DNA of 15,439 nucleotides from Jimgerdemannia flammicorona (GCA_003990745.1 RBNI01003656.1:1-15439); one strand, 5' to 3'; shown: positions 1-7,940, numbered from the stretch's first letter. Notes: generated from the letters alone by a model not told the origin. Numbers and translations: made by a program.

Positions 1-65
1 GGTAGAAATAGGTTAGATACAGGTCATACCACAACTGAAATTAAAGAATAAGAAAAACTACATAC
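1..65 (-). other. intron 1 of gene 1 (5' part only)
   Basis: The minus strand reads GTATGTAGTTTTTC from position 65. This matches the first intron of gene 2 (GTATGTAGTTTTCTC), and the similarity runs on for about 50 bases, through TTTAATTT and GGTGGTATGA-like stretches. A TTTCAG at about 32-37 could act as an acceptor, but the paralog's homologous intron continues past this point. A CTAAC branch-like motif lies near position 14. I therefore treat the whole left end as intron. Confidence 0.6.
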
Positions 66-630
66 TTGCTACCGAGATGTCGCAATCCGGTCCCAAATTT
101 AAGGTCCTTACTCCAGGGCCCCAGCCAAGGTGCGAATAACACCCAGGCTTTCCTGTGATTGAGATGTAGTTCGTTTCCCCGGCGGTGGCGAGCCTGAAAG
201 TCAATTGCCCACATGTCTTCACCTTCCATGCGTTGATAGAGGCGTTGACATTGTCGATGAGGATAGAGTTGTCAGAATCGGTGTGGTAGATGACCGTCTT
301 GGAAGGCCAGGCTTGGGCTTTTGGAACGGTAACGGAGAGCTGTTCCTGGACTGATTGACGCTTTGTTGGGACGTGAATGTTGCAGCGGCGCTCGGCGAAC
401 CGGAATTCAGATATTTCACCCCAGAGGATATCTCCGTCGATGACCACACCATCCGGGGTGGTGTAATACTCGACGTCGCGTTTGCTGGAATCCCAGATGC
501 AGGTCGACTTCACCGTATAGTGGTGGTTGTTAGGAAGAGTGTCATGGGCAATAGAATTTTCGTTTCCCGTAGAGAGGACGATTTGAATGAGCGCACATGT
601 GGCATAGAAAAAAAGCAGAAGCAACTGCAT
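66..630 (-). CDS. astacin-like secreted metallopeptidase, gene 1, exon 1 (partial; continues left of the window)
   Basis: This is the first exon (188 codons plus one base) of a fungal peptidase M12A gene. The rest lies beyond the left edge. The start codon at 630 follows CCATCCATAGCACCATG, nearly identical to the start of the downstream paralog. Residues 1-20 are a hydrophobic signal peptide. The prodomain contains IDGD (64-67), which resembles the astacin FxGD aspartate switch. A Kex2-like TKR|Q site lies near residue 90. The mature domain begins around WPSKTVIY and includes conserved Cys residues, GWGPGVRTLNLGP and CDIS, as in gene 2. The exon ends in GCA A|GTATGT, a phase-1 donor at the same codon as in gene 2. 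The zinc-binding motif is off the window, so catalytic competence cannot be judged. Family membership rests on clear similarity to gene 2, which carries the diagnostic motif. Confidence 0.88.
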
Positions 631-685
631 GGTGCTATGGATGGGTTTGTTTCAAAATGACAATTGTTAAAGGGGAAGTTGATCG

Positions 686-712
686 CTTGCTTTCGTGACG
701 TAGAAGAGCAAG
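686..712. promoter_or_regulatory. conserved inverted repeat upstream of gene 1 (CTTGC...GCAAG with TGACGTA core)
   Basis: CTTGC (686-690) and GCAAG (708-712) flank TTTCGTGACGTAG, 56 to 82 bp upstream of the gene 1 start. The same arrangement, with slightly longer arms, stands upstream of gene 2 at 3569-3598. The central TGACGTA resembles a bZIP (CRE/AP-1-like) half site. Conservation between paralogs in otherwise diverging flanks supports a regulatory or 5' UTR role, which remains an inference. Confidence 0.45.
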
Positions 713-854
713 TATGAGAATAGAAAAGTCGAATAGAAGTGGCTTAGCATAAATGTACGTCATCATTATAATATAATTTTATAATGTTAATTGACGCAAC
801 CATATATAAATGTGCTACTTTTTAGAGTGGCTCGCTGTCACCTCTGAACATATT

Positions 855-886
855 GTTGACGCGTCAACTTGTTACCATACAAGTTG
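855..886. promoter_or_regulatory. 14-bp perfect palindrome fused to an 8-bp inverted repeat, upstream of gene 1
   Basis: GTTGACGCGTCAAC (855-868) is a perfect palindrome. It runs directly into CAACTTGT (865-872), TACCAT, ACAAGTTG (879-886), a perfect 8-bp inverted repeat with a 6-nt spacer. A one-mismatch version of the palindrome, followed by CTTGATACATAAC, stands upstream of gene 2 (3884-3897). It could be a dimeric transcription-factor site; no particular factor can be assigned. Confidence 0.45.
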
Positions 887-1279
887 CCTGCTAAATGATC
901 GAAATAACCACTTGACCAGAGCGGGAAAAAGATAAAAAATTATTATTATATATCCGCTTTTATCCTGGAGCCGCTCCATGGCCACGCGCATCTGAAAACC
1001 AAAGACCGAAGCCAGGATTTTAGTTGCGCTTCATGTTGTCGAAAATATAAATCTTATCAGTTGATTCGTAAGGTAACAGGCTCGAATTGTGGTTCTACTA
1101 AATTAGGGCGGATGAGGTGACAACTTTTGAAATAAAGTGGCCGCCTCAAATAAGTTCACCACTGGCCACAAAAGGTTTTCGTCCATTGGAAATTCTATAC
1201 AATTATCTTAGCCATACGTTAGTTGTCTCTTTCCCAAACAGAGTCCGGATCAACACACGTAAATTGTCTCTAGCATTTT
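887..1279. other. non-coding upstream region of gene 1, no gene seen
   Basis: No open frame of useful length or codon character, no RNA gene and no repeat is visible here. It contains ordinary CpG-bearing intergenic sequence between the shared palindrome and degraded repeat copy A. Confidence 0.5.
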
Positions 1280-1887
1280 GATAAATTTTAGTCGTCGCGC
1301 TGTGTGCCAGTGTGCTTTGCTTTCGCGCCTTAGGATAATTTGGGAGATTCAAGCGGAATCACATCGGAGAATAAAATTCGTTAACCCTAGGATGGATTAT
1401 ACTTGCATCTACTGTATTAGACCCAAACACTGGAAGTCCCGTTTTATACTTCCTCAAGGCTTTCCCACAAAATATGTGTTGATGAATAAAAACTAGATTG
1501 CAGTCCTCTCTGCATGTCAACGGTGGCGCAATCTTTGTTAAGCTCGACAATTATAGACCGTTTTTGCAGATTTTCTGAGTATTCGTTGATGTCTTTGATT
1601 GCGTCCGGGTTCCAAATTTGTTTCCCGTGAGTTTAATTATGTGTGTTCGTCGTTATTGCCTGCTTAACGGTCTGACGTGTCATTCTTACGTAGTTTAGTT
1701 CACATTCTGTATAAATATCAGTCGTATGTAGTCGGTCAAGTCTTCGGGCTTAATTTTGGAATATATTTTGATGCGCATACTTTATTGCAGTTTCTTGTCG
1801 TTTCCATGAAAGGTATACTGATCATATGTCGAAGAGATACAACAGCACGCAGTTACTCTACGGATAGCCATGGCTCATAGTCTATAG
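1280..1887. repeat. degraded dispersed repeat, copy A
   Basis: From about 1516 to 1887 this is clearly similar to 5459-5873 on the same strand. Shared blocks include TTGATGTCTTTGA, GCGTCCGGGTTCC, CCCGTGAGTTTA, CATTCTGTATAAATATC, GTCTTCGGGC, ACAGCACGCA and a terminal GCTCATAGT. Weaker similarity may reach back to about 1280. The TATAAATA at 1710-1717 is conserved in both copies. Indels and stop codons show it is not a living gene. It may be a remnant of a transposable element, or simply part of the duplicated flank of the astacin genes. The family is not recognised. Confidence 0.65.
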
Positions 1888-2124
1888 CTTATCGCTTACG
1901 AATTTCATTCAAGTTTTTAACTAATCGAGAATTGACCTTCGCACTTTCACGAAGGCCAATACATACCCCTTTTTGGGTAAAAGAGAAGATTTAGACATGA
2001 CTCAAGAGATGTTGGCGGCGTGCAAACATGGAACCATACACTAGTGTTGCAGCAGCTTACACAACAACTATGGTTAATTGATATGAGATATCAGCAGTAT
2101 TTGTATTAAATGCAGAATATTCGT
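1888..2124. other. 3' flank of gene 2, no gene seen
   Basis: Short intergenic stretch between degraded repeat copy A and the 3' end of gene 2. No ORF with coding character, no RNA gene and no repeat was recognised. Confidence 0.5.
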
Positions 2125-2130
2125 TTTATT
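2125..2130 (-). terminator. polyadenylation signal of gene 2 (AATAAA)
   Basis: The minus strand carries GAATAAAACG, with AATAAA at 2130-2125, 43 bp after the gene 2 stop codon (2175-2173). Position and orientation fit a poly(A) signal for that gene. Confidence 0.55.
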
Positions 2131-2172
2131 CATTTCCAATCAAACTCGCCATGACAAGGGTTAAAGCGAATT

Positions 2173-3536
2173 TCAAGGGAAGCACTGGTTAACTAACGTG
2201 ACGTCGCTGCACACATCGATAGGATCAACATAAAGTTTATCGCAGAGAGTGTTGCAGACAGTACCAGGCTTCACAAAGACGCGATGCTCATGGCCTGGAA
2301 CGCTCCAGAGTTGACGCCACTGCAAATCGTTATTCGTCTGTGTGGTGGCCTTGTAACCTGGACGGCAGGCACACTAAAATAAAAATAAAAAATAAATTGC
2401 GACCACTGACCATGAATAAAATGTTAAAAGCCATAATTGCAAAAATGATTCCATAACCTCACCATAAAGCCTAAATCAGTTGAAGTGCAGCTGGTCGAGG
2501 GATCGCACTTATTCTGTCCTGGATAAGGGATGCACAGCCGCGGGTTGTCGCAGGCGAGATCGTAGAGTTCGCGAACGTCGTCGGCATCGAGAGGTGAAAT
2601 GACAGAGGGAAACTTCTGTGGGACTTGGAGCGGCGGAACTCTGCTCACCATGGATGGCTTCCCAGGAATAGGGGAATAGGCGTCAAACGGGAAGTGCATA
2701 ATGGAACAAAAATCGTAGGCGACGGAATTGTGAAATTCCCCGACGGGTAATTCCGCAAGCTCATAGGGAATGGGAGATATGACAATATCAATATATTTGT
2801 CACGGTCGGACCGCTGGTGTTCGTGATGCAAGCCAATGGTGTGTCCAAGCAAATGCACTGCCAAAAAAAAAAAAAAAAAAAAAAATGGGGAGGAGGAGAG
2901 GGGAAGCAATTGGTTAAAATACAAATCATACCACCACTCAAATTAACGAATGAGAGAAAACTACATACTTGCCCACGGGATGTCGCAACCAGGACCCAAA
3001 TTAAAGGTTCTTACTCCAGGGCCCCAGCCAAGGTCCGTGTAACACCCCGGATATCCTGTTACTAGGACGTAGTTCGTTTGCCCGGCGGCGGCGAGCTTGA
3101 AGATCAGTTTACCACATGTCTTGGCCTTCCATGCCGCGATTGCAGCATTGACAATTGGTGTGAGTCCAGTGTAGGCAGGATCGATTTTGTAAATGATCGT
3201 CTTGGAAGGCCAGGTCAAGCTTTTTTGCACGGTGACTGAGCGCCGTTCCAAGGCCGTTTGACGCTTTGATAGGTGACGCTCGCTGCAGCGACGCTCGGCG
3301 CTCTGGAATGCGGTTGGTGTGCCGTAGATGACGTCCCCGTCGATGACTACCTTATTATCGGCGGTAGTGTAATAAGTGACGTTGCGTTTGTCGTAATCCC
3401 AGATGCAGGTCGACTTCACGGTATAGTTGTGGTTTCCTGGGGAAGTGTCATGGGTAGTAGTTTTTGAGAAGACGACTTGAAGGAGAGCACAGGTGACGAG
3501 GACAAAAGGCAGGAAATGCCGGGATAGTGAACGCAT
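2173..3536 (-). CDS. astacin-like (peptidase M12A) secreted protein, gene 2, three exons, catalytic residues altered
   Basis: Exons are 3536-2969, 2857-2463 and 2373-2173, giving 387 codons. An ATG 60 bp upstream is open, but this start matches gene 1 and directly precedes the signal peptide (1-24). A prodomain follows with IDGD (65-68) and a KR site (91-92). The astacin domain starts near W109. Its signature is HLLGHTIGLHHEHQRSDRD (191-209), against the family pattern HExxHxxGxxHExxRxDRD. Zinc ligands H191, H195 and H201 are present, but the catalytic Glu is Leu192. The Met-turn is SIMHF (241-245), with Phe where astacins have a zinc-contacting Tyr. An EGF-like tail follows (C307...C313, then CACRPGYK across the exon 2/3 junction), with more cysteines up to the stop. 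Family membership is certain. Peptidase activity is doubtful: it is either a pseudoprotease or an early pseudogene. Frames and splice sites are intact. Confidence 0.9.
2374..2462 (-). other. intron 2 of gene 2 (89 bp, phase 0)
   Basis: The donor is GTGAGG after ATG (codon 321) and the acceptor is TTTTATTTTAG before TGT GCC TGC. Removing it joins GFM to CACRPGYK, restoring an EGF-like C-x-C-x-x-G-Y pattern and opening 66 further codons to a TGA. TTTTAAC inside it is a possible branch site. Confidence 0.85.
2858..2968 (-). other. intron 1 of gene 2 (111 bp, phase 1)
   Basis: The donor is GTATGTAG and the acceptor is a long T-run followed by GGCAG. Splicing joins the A of exon 1 to TG of exon 2, forming ATG (Met190) directly before the zinc motif. 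The donor region matches the first intron of gene 1. No other AG lies near the acceptor, so the HLLGH reading does not depend on the splice choice. Confidence 0.88.
2863..2885 (-). repeat. 23-nt T homopolymer at the intron 1 acceptor
   Basis: On the plus strand there are 23 A. On the gene strand this is T23, preceded by a C/T-only stretch (about 2887-2908, interrupted by one A), and the two form a very long polypyrimidine tract just before GGCAG. The length of the run may be uncertain because of sequencing error. Confidence 0.85.
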
Positions 3537-3568
3537 AGTACTATGGATGGGTGAGGGAGGAGTTGTGC

Positions 3569-3598
3569 ACTTGCTTTTCGTCACGTAAAAAGGCAAGT
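3569..3598. promoter_or_regulatory. conserved inverted repeat upstream of gene 2 (ACTTGC...GCAAGT with TCACGTA core)
   Basis: ACTTGC (3569-3574) and GCAAGT (3593-3598) flank TTTTCGTCACGTAAAAAG, 33 to 62 bp upstream of the gene 2 start. It is the counterpart of 686-712 upstream of gene 1. The arms and the CGT-ACGTA core are kept while the surrounding bases differ. Confidence 0.45.
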
Positions 3599-3635
3599 AA
3601 GCGATAATCTACAACGAGAGTTGAATCACCCTCCA

Positions 3636-3641
3636 TTTATA
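3636..3641 (-). promoter_or_regulatory. possible TATA box of gene 2
   Basis: The minus strand reads GTTATAAATGG, with TATAAA at 3641-3636, about 100 bp upstream of the start codon. Spacing and orientation are plausible for a fungal core promoter, but this is a short motif in AT-containing DNA. Confidence 0.4.
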
Positions 3642-3883
3642 ACAACGCGATCGCGCAATAATTTTCGGAACATGTTCACTACCTCGGGTTCGCGTGGGAC
3701 GTGGCTTCGCATTTCGGGACCCACTCCAGTATTACAAACGACGACCGAAACATTCAGTACCCTGGTCGCGATTATTTTTAGCGCGTTAAAAATTTCACTA
3801 AGGGACTGGGGGAGTTTACGTGATTGCTTAGAAAGATCGGTTCTCCGTGTTTCCCGCCGTGACCACAAAATGAGTTTTGAATA

Positions 3884-3897
3884 GTTGACGCATCAAC
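3884..3897. promoter_or_regulatory. near-palindrome shared with gene 1 upstream region
   Basis: GTTGACGCATCAAC differs from the perfect palindrome at 855-868 by one base. It lies 348 bp upstream of the gene 2 start, whereas the gene 1 copy lies 225 bp upstream. Both are followed by TTG and ATAC-rich sequence. Confidence 0.45.
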
Positions 3898-4340
3898 TTG
3901 ATACATAACGTGTTGGCATTGAAGTCGACCATTGGATATCAGACGGGGAATTTTCCCACCTGGACATATTCGCAGGACTCAGTGAAGTAGCATACCAAAC
4001 TGGAGTCAAAGGTTGTCTGTCATCGTATACGGATGCTGTCTGATTTACCCCGGCCAACTATGATTTGTTTGTTCAGCTATGATTAGAGCGGCTTTCTCCA
4101 CCCGAACTGGGTGAAACGGCATTGTAACACGATAACAAATCGTGGAATTCTTTGCCCTCGACGCCAACCGGATGACATATTCCCATTGCAGTAACTGCAA
4201 TTCCGACTACCGTTTGTTCTGCTGAAAGACCCAATAGTGTTGTTCTTCCTTCCACGAATGAATCTGTTTATATAAATTACATTGTTGCATCTTATGGTAT
4301 CTTGGTAATCCATTCCATTCTTTCCATTCTCGGAGGCGCT
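3898..4340. other. gene-free region, no gene seen
   Basis: Short overlapping open frames on both strands show no recognisable domain, signal peptide or match to the neighbouring genes. I see no RNA gene here. Confidence 0.5.
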
Positions 4341-4560
4341 AGGTGAGTCTCGCACTTGACGACTAGCAATCCTTGCGCAGAAACACATTTGAAAACAGGG
4401 GTCCAATAAACCAGCGGGATAATAAAAATGATGCTCGTGGTATTTTTGTCATCCATTCCATTATTTCGACATCTAGCAATCTTTGCGCAGAAACGTATTT
4501 GATAACAGGGGTCCGATAAACAGGCGGGTTAATAAAAGATTATGCTCCTGGTATTTTTGT
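4341..4560 (+). repeat. 110-bp tandem duplication, two units
   Basis: Two diverged units repeat with a period of 110 bp. Shared text includes CTAGCAATC, TTGCGCAGAAAC, AACAGGGGTCC, ATAAAC, GCGGG, AATAAAA, ATGCTC and GGTATTTTTGTC, starting at 4363 and 4473 and ending at 4450 and 4560. A partial third match (GTATTTGAAAACAAGGGTCC) appears at about 4615-4634. No function is evident. Confidence 0.85.
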
Positions 4561-5369
4561 CGTCCTTGCTCTTGTCAATGTGAAAATCACTTTCCAAGGA
4601 AACTGCACCGGACCGTATTTGAAAACAAGGGTCCTTAAAATGCGTGAAGTTAAAAAAAAAAAGTTGAATCTCGTGCTAATTTGCTCTCTTGACATTTCTC
4701 GGTGTAATAATAGTGTTACAGGAGGCTTAGATTTATATTTCAACAATTTTTGGTCGTGCAGGGTTTCACTTCTTTGAATATTTTTTGTTATTTATTTGCC
4801 TTAGTTCTGTCATATTCCTCTCTTGTCTTTCGCAAAGTCTATAAGTAAAAAACTAATCGAATGTAGTAATTCCAAGTTCTGACCGATCGGGCCCTAGTTT
4901 TCGTCGCCTATAATTATTATCTTCTATTTTTCGTGAAGTTCCTTTTTCTTTGGAGTTTTGTTGACTTCCGTCCCTAAATAACTACGGGGTTTATTGGTCA
5001 AATTGACGATAGAATTTTTCGAATTCTGAGAAAATTGCTGACAGCGCGCCGCACCAAAAATGGAAGTCGAGATTCCGAAATTGTAGATACCGCGCCTCCG
5101 TTTCGGGATGCGTCGCCTTAAATATTTGTGTTCCTCGCGATTTCGGGATATCTGATGGAATTATTCATGTTCTGTATTTCCATTGACACGCATATATTAT
5201 GGGAAAATTAAAATTTCTTTTGTTCAAAGGCAAAAAGAATATTATTTGGGAATTATTCAAGTAATAAGCTATTGGCTGCTGACCACGTTGAAACCCTATG
5301 AAGATACATATAACTTTGATTCCTACCAATCGCTAGTCTAACGAAAGACTTGAATTGTTTGATAAACAA
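4561..5369. other. gene-free region, no gene seen
   Basis: AT-rich intergenic DNA with normal CpG presence. Apart from the partial third 110-bp unit near 4615-4634, I recognise no gene, RNA or mobile-element motif. Confidence 0.5.
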
Positions 5370-5873
5370 CATAGTTATTTTCAGATGCGTCAGACGACGT
5401 GTGTACCAGCGCCGAATTTTGTTTGTTTATCGACATCTTTTCCAGACATGCTTATGTAGTCAGCGGTGGTTAAGATAGACAACTACAGGCCCTTTTTGCT
5501 ATCTCTCTGTGCATTCTTTGATGTCTTTGACCGCGTCCGGGTTCCGAGTTTTGCCCGTGAGTTTATTTATCGGTGTTTGTTGTTTTTGCCCGCTTAGCAG
5601 TCTTACGAGTCGTTCTTACGTGGTGCGCCTGCGCGGAGATCGTTCTGTGTTGCTTAATTTAGCTCGCATTCTGTATAAATATCGGTCGCATACATCGTAA
5701 ATATAGTCGATCTAGTCTTCGGGCCTAGTTTGGTAATAGGTTTTGAAGAGTATTTTCTTGTTACGTTCTTGATCTAAAGGTACCTTCCATAAGAGGTATT
5801 CATATCACGTGTCAGAGAAACGACAGCACGCAATTACTATCTACAGATTGCCCATAGCTCATAGTTCATGTAG
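5370..5873. repeat. degraded dispersed repeat, copy B
   Basis: Counterpart of copy A (1280-1887), with clear similarity from 5459. It keeps TATAAATA at 5674-5681, the GCGTCCGGGTTCC block at 5534-5546 and a GCTCATAGT end at about 5857-5865. One frame reads DVFDRVRVPSF, where copy A reads DVFDCVRVPNL, so both may descend from a coding segment. It ends where the CpG-free DNA begins. Family unknown. Confidence 0.65.
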
Positions 5874-5874
5874 T

Positions 5875-5968
5875 TGATGGAGCTTCCACAGAGTGGAGCA
5901 TCCTATACAGTGAAAATATCTAGTCAATGGAGCTTCAGAATGGAGGAGCATTCTGTACAGAGAAAGTA
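5875..5968 (+). repeat. 50-bp tandem repeat, two units, at the island edge
   Basis: ATGGAGCTTC recurs with a period of 50 bp, each unit continuing into GAGTGGAGCATCCT/TGGAGGAGCATTCT, ATACAG/GTACAG and GAAA. It is the first CpG-free sequence to the right of repeat copy B. Confidence 0.75.
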
Positions 5969-6559
5969 AAATAATAATAATGGCTGGTGGTGCCCCTATA
6001 TACTGATAGTGGTCAATGGTATATCCTATATATATGTGGGTCATCAGGGCACTATATCAGAGTATCCAGTCAAGACCTGCCCAGCAGTAAGGGAGACTGC
6101 TCTCAGGGTGTGGCTGCAAAGGATGTAGAAATTGCAATGATTCTAGAAATTGGCATATGAATATAAATCCAATATGCATCACTGCACTATTGCCCAAGTG
6201 ACTGAATCTCATAATCAGAATAACCAATAGAGGTGGCATCAGAGACAGTATCAATATGGAAGCTATGGCCAGAATAAAGGACTGAATTGACCCCAGAGAT
6301 GAGGAGGCAAGAGCAAAGATAGGTGACAAAGTGAATATATGAGAATATAGAGCTATTGAGATAGGAGAAAAGAGGAGCTGAAGAAGTAGAGAAGTGATAT
6401 AAAAACAAGAACTGTAGCTCAGAGAGCACCAAGTGGGGCTCAGATAATGAGAATTATAGTACTCTAGTGAAAAGAGTCCATCTTAAAGATGGGTAACTAT
6501 AAGGAGAGGTAATCTAGATTAATAATAAATAGTATAATGGTGATCTCAGAAGATGACAT
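5969..6559. other. mutated repeat-derived DNA, family not recognised
   Basis: CpG-free sequence with stop codons in all frames. Minus-strand open frames of 80-90 codons here have no recognisable domain and fall opposite purine-rich sequence, so I treat them as chance. It may be the 5' part of the element whose decayed ORF follows. Confidence 0.4.
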
Positions 6560-6676
6560 CAGCACAGGAGACAGCCTTTCCTTACAAGCCACCAGATTGG
6601 AGCATAAGAAGATTATATAGCATGACTCACCCAGACTGTAAGATGAGCAATAATGACTAACTATGAGTTATTGTGA

Positions 6677-7624
6677 CCACAAGATAGATATCTTAAGGAA
6701 TATAAAAGAAGAATCAAGAAACTACAGTAGCAGCAATTCAAACAAGCTTACAGAAATAGTTCTAAAGACATACTACAAATAAAATATCTACTGCTTGCCA
6801 AACCTCAAGGTTCAGAAACCACCAAGGCCCCTCAGTCTAGAATAGGATATTCTAAGACATCAGAAGAGCTATGGAGACCTGCACAAAAAGGACTCCTAGC
6901 CTCAACCTGGGTACTAGTGACCCTTATCATTATATCTTCTACTACTGTAAAATGAAATAAGGATCACCATTACTACCAAATGTCTCTGAATATGGCAGGA
7001 GTATGAAATAGGAAATCTTCTCTATTAGGAATTCCCTCAGACCAGTCACCAAGAAATATAAGATATCATCTCTATAGATATATATAAAATAAGGATAGTA
7101 AAGAAGATTCATCAGGTCTTCAGGCATATACTATAGTTGATCTCCAACTTGGAGTATACTAGGATCTCAGACTTCAGGAACTGTCAGCTCACTGCACCAA
7201 TGCACTAGAGACCATGATGGCTACAGAGGCTCAGTTCACTATCACTCTCAATAGTGATAAAGTAGAGGACTTCTGATATCTCATCCTCCAAAACAATCCA
7301 GATCAATTCATGCAAGGATTGATCTCAGCATTCCAAGGCCCCAGTATTCAGATTAGACCTTCCCAAGATCCCACATTTGTTCCTTATTTTGTGGAAGAGA
7401 ATGACATAGATTAGAGAACCCCCACTACTGCTGAACATGATGATATCATTACTGATAATGTCATCCCATATGATATGTATAAAGCACATGAAATGTGTGA
7501 TATATATGAAATGGACAAAACATTTGTAGATCTCATCTCTTTTGAAGACATCCTGTCTCTAACCTCTGGCCTTGATGAAAGTGATGAAGATGAAGCCTTC
7601 ATAGTCCTGAACATTCTGCTTTAA
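6677..7624 (+). pseudogene. decayed ORF of unidentified (probably retroelement) protein
   Basis: One frame can be read from 6677 to the TAA at 7622-7624, about 315 codons. It is interrupted by stops only at 6728, 6953, 7004, 7085, 7160, 7274 and 7412, far fewer than in the other frames. Readable stretches include PQDRYLKEYKRRIKKLQ at the start, ATEAQFTITLNSDKVEDF near the middle, and a last 70 codons with no stop, ending in the acidic segment SGLDESDEDEAFIVLNILL. A second frame just upstream (about 6553-6658) reads on as FPYKPPDW, RRLYSMTHPDCKMSNND and may be the same protein after an indel. The charged N-terminal part would fit a gag-like or structural protein, but I recognise no domain. An LTR-like block follows directly, so this is probably the last ORF of a retroelement. 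Confidence 0.55.
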
Positions 7625-7629
7625 GTTCT

Positions 7630-7940
7630 TGGTAACACAGAATTCTACCAGCATCCTTTTTCTATATAACTGTTATTCTTCTGGTATTCTGATCTTGTAT
7701 AACTCTGAATTCTTCTGGTATCCTTTTTCTATACTACTGAAATTCTACTGGTATCCTAAACTTATGCAATCATTTGTACAGAAAACTATAGTTTTCTATA
7801 TTCCAGTATTTTATTTGGTTATTAGAATTTATATTTAGCTTTATAACTTAGTAATCATTGAATTATATTTTGTATAAATACCCCTCTTATTTTCTTTGAA
7901 ATAAAGTCAGTCAAGTTCACTTATTCTCAATTCCATGCAA
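7630..7940 (+). mobile_element. LTR-like block (tandem repeats, TATA box, poly(A) signal)
   Basis: A decayed ORF ends 6 bp before this block. Within it are four 33/34-bp repeats, then TATAAATA (7873-7880) and AATAAA (7900-7905) only 20 bp apart. That tight TATA-to-poly(A) arrangement is typical of the U3-R junction of an LTR. The left end reads TTGGTAACACAG, loosely like the common TGTAACA LTR start. The exact ends and a partner LTR were not found, so the boundaries are guesses. Confidence 0.5.
7640..7775 (+). repeat. 33/34-bp tandem repeat, about four units
   Basis: Units begin near 7640, 7673, 7707 and 7740. Each reads roughly GAATTCTTCTGGTATCCTTTTTC followed by TATATAACT or a variant. It lies inside the LTR-like block. 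Confidence 0.75.

Noticed and set aside
1278..1550. Small open frames on both strands (62-72 codons) in and before repeat copy A
   Set aside because: They are not conserved in copy B and have no coding features.
3537..3596. Upstream in-frame ATG of gene 2 adding 20 residues (MPFYVTKSK...)
   Set aside because: It would bury the signal peptide and runs through the inverted repeat conserved with gene 1's non-coding leader. The downstream ATG matches gene 1's start context.
3621..3884. Overlapping open frames of 80-87 codons on both strands upstream of gene 2
   Set aside because: They are mutually antisense, show no domain or signal peptide, and lie in the promoter region. Their length is expected by chance.
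6057..6432. Minus-strand hydrophobic open frames of 81-90 codons
   Set aside because: They lie opposite purine-rich mutated DNA, which yields Ser/Leu/Ile-rich frames by composition. They show no homology or start context.
7411..7614. Minus-strand 67-codon frame
   Set aside because: It is the shadow of the stop-free end of the plus-strand decayed ORF ending at 7624.
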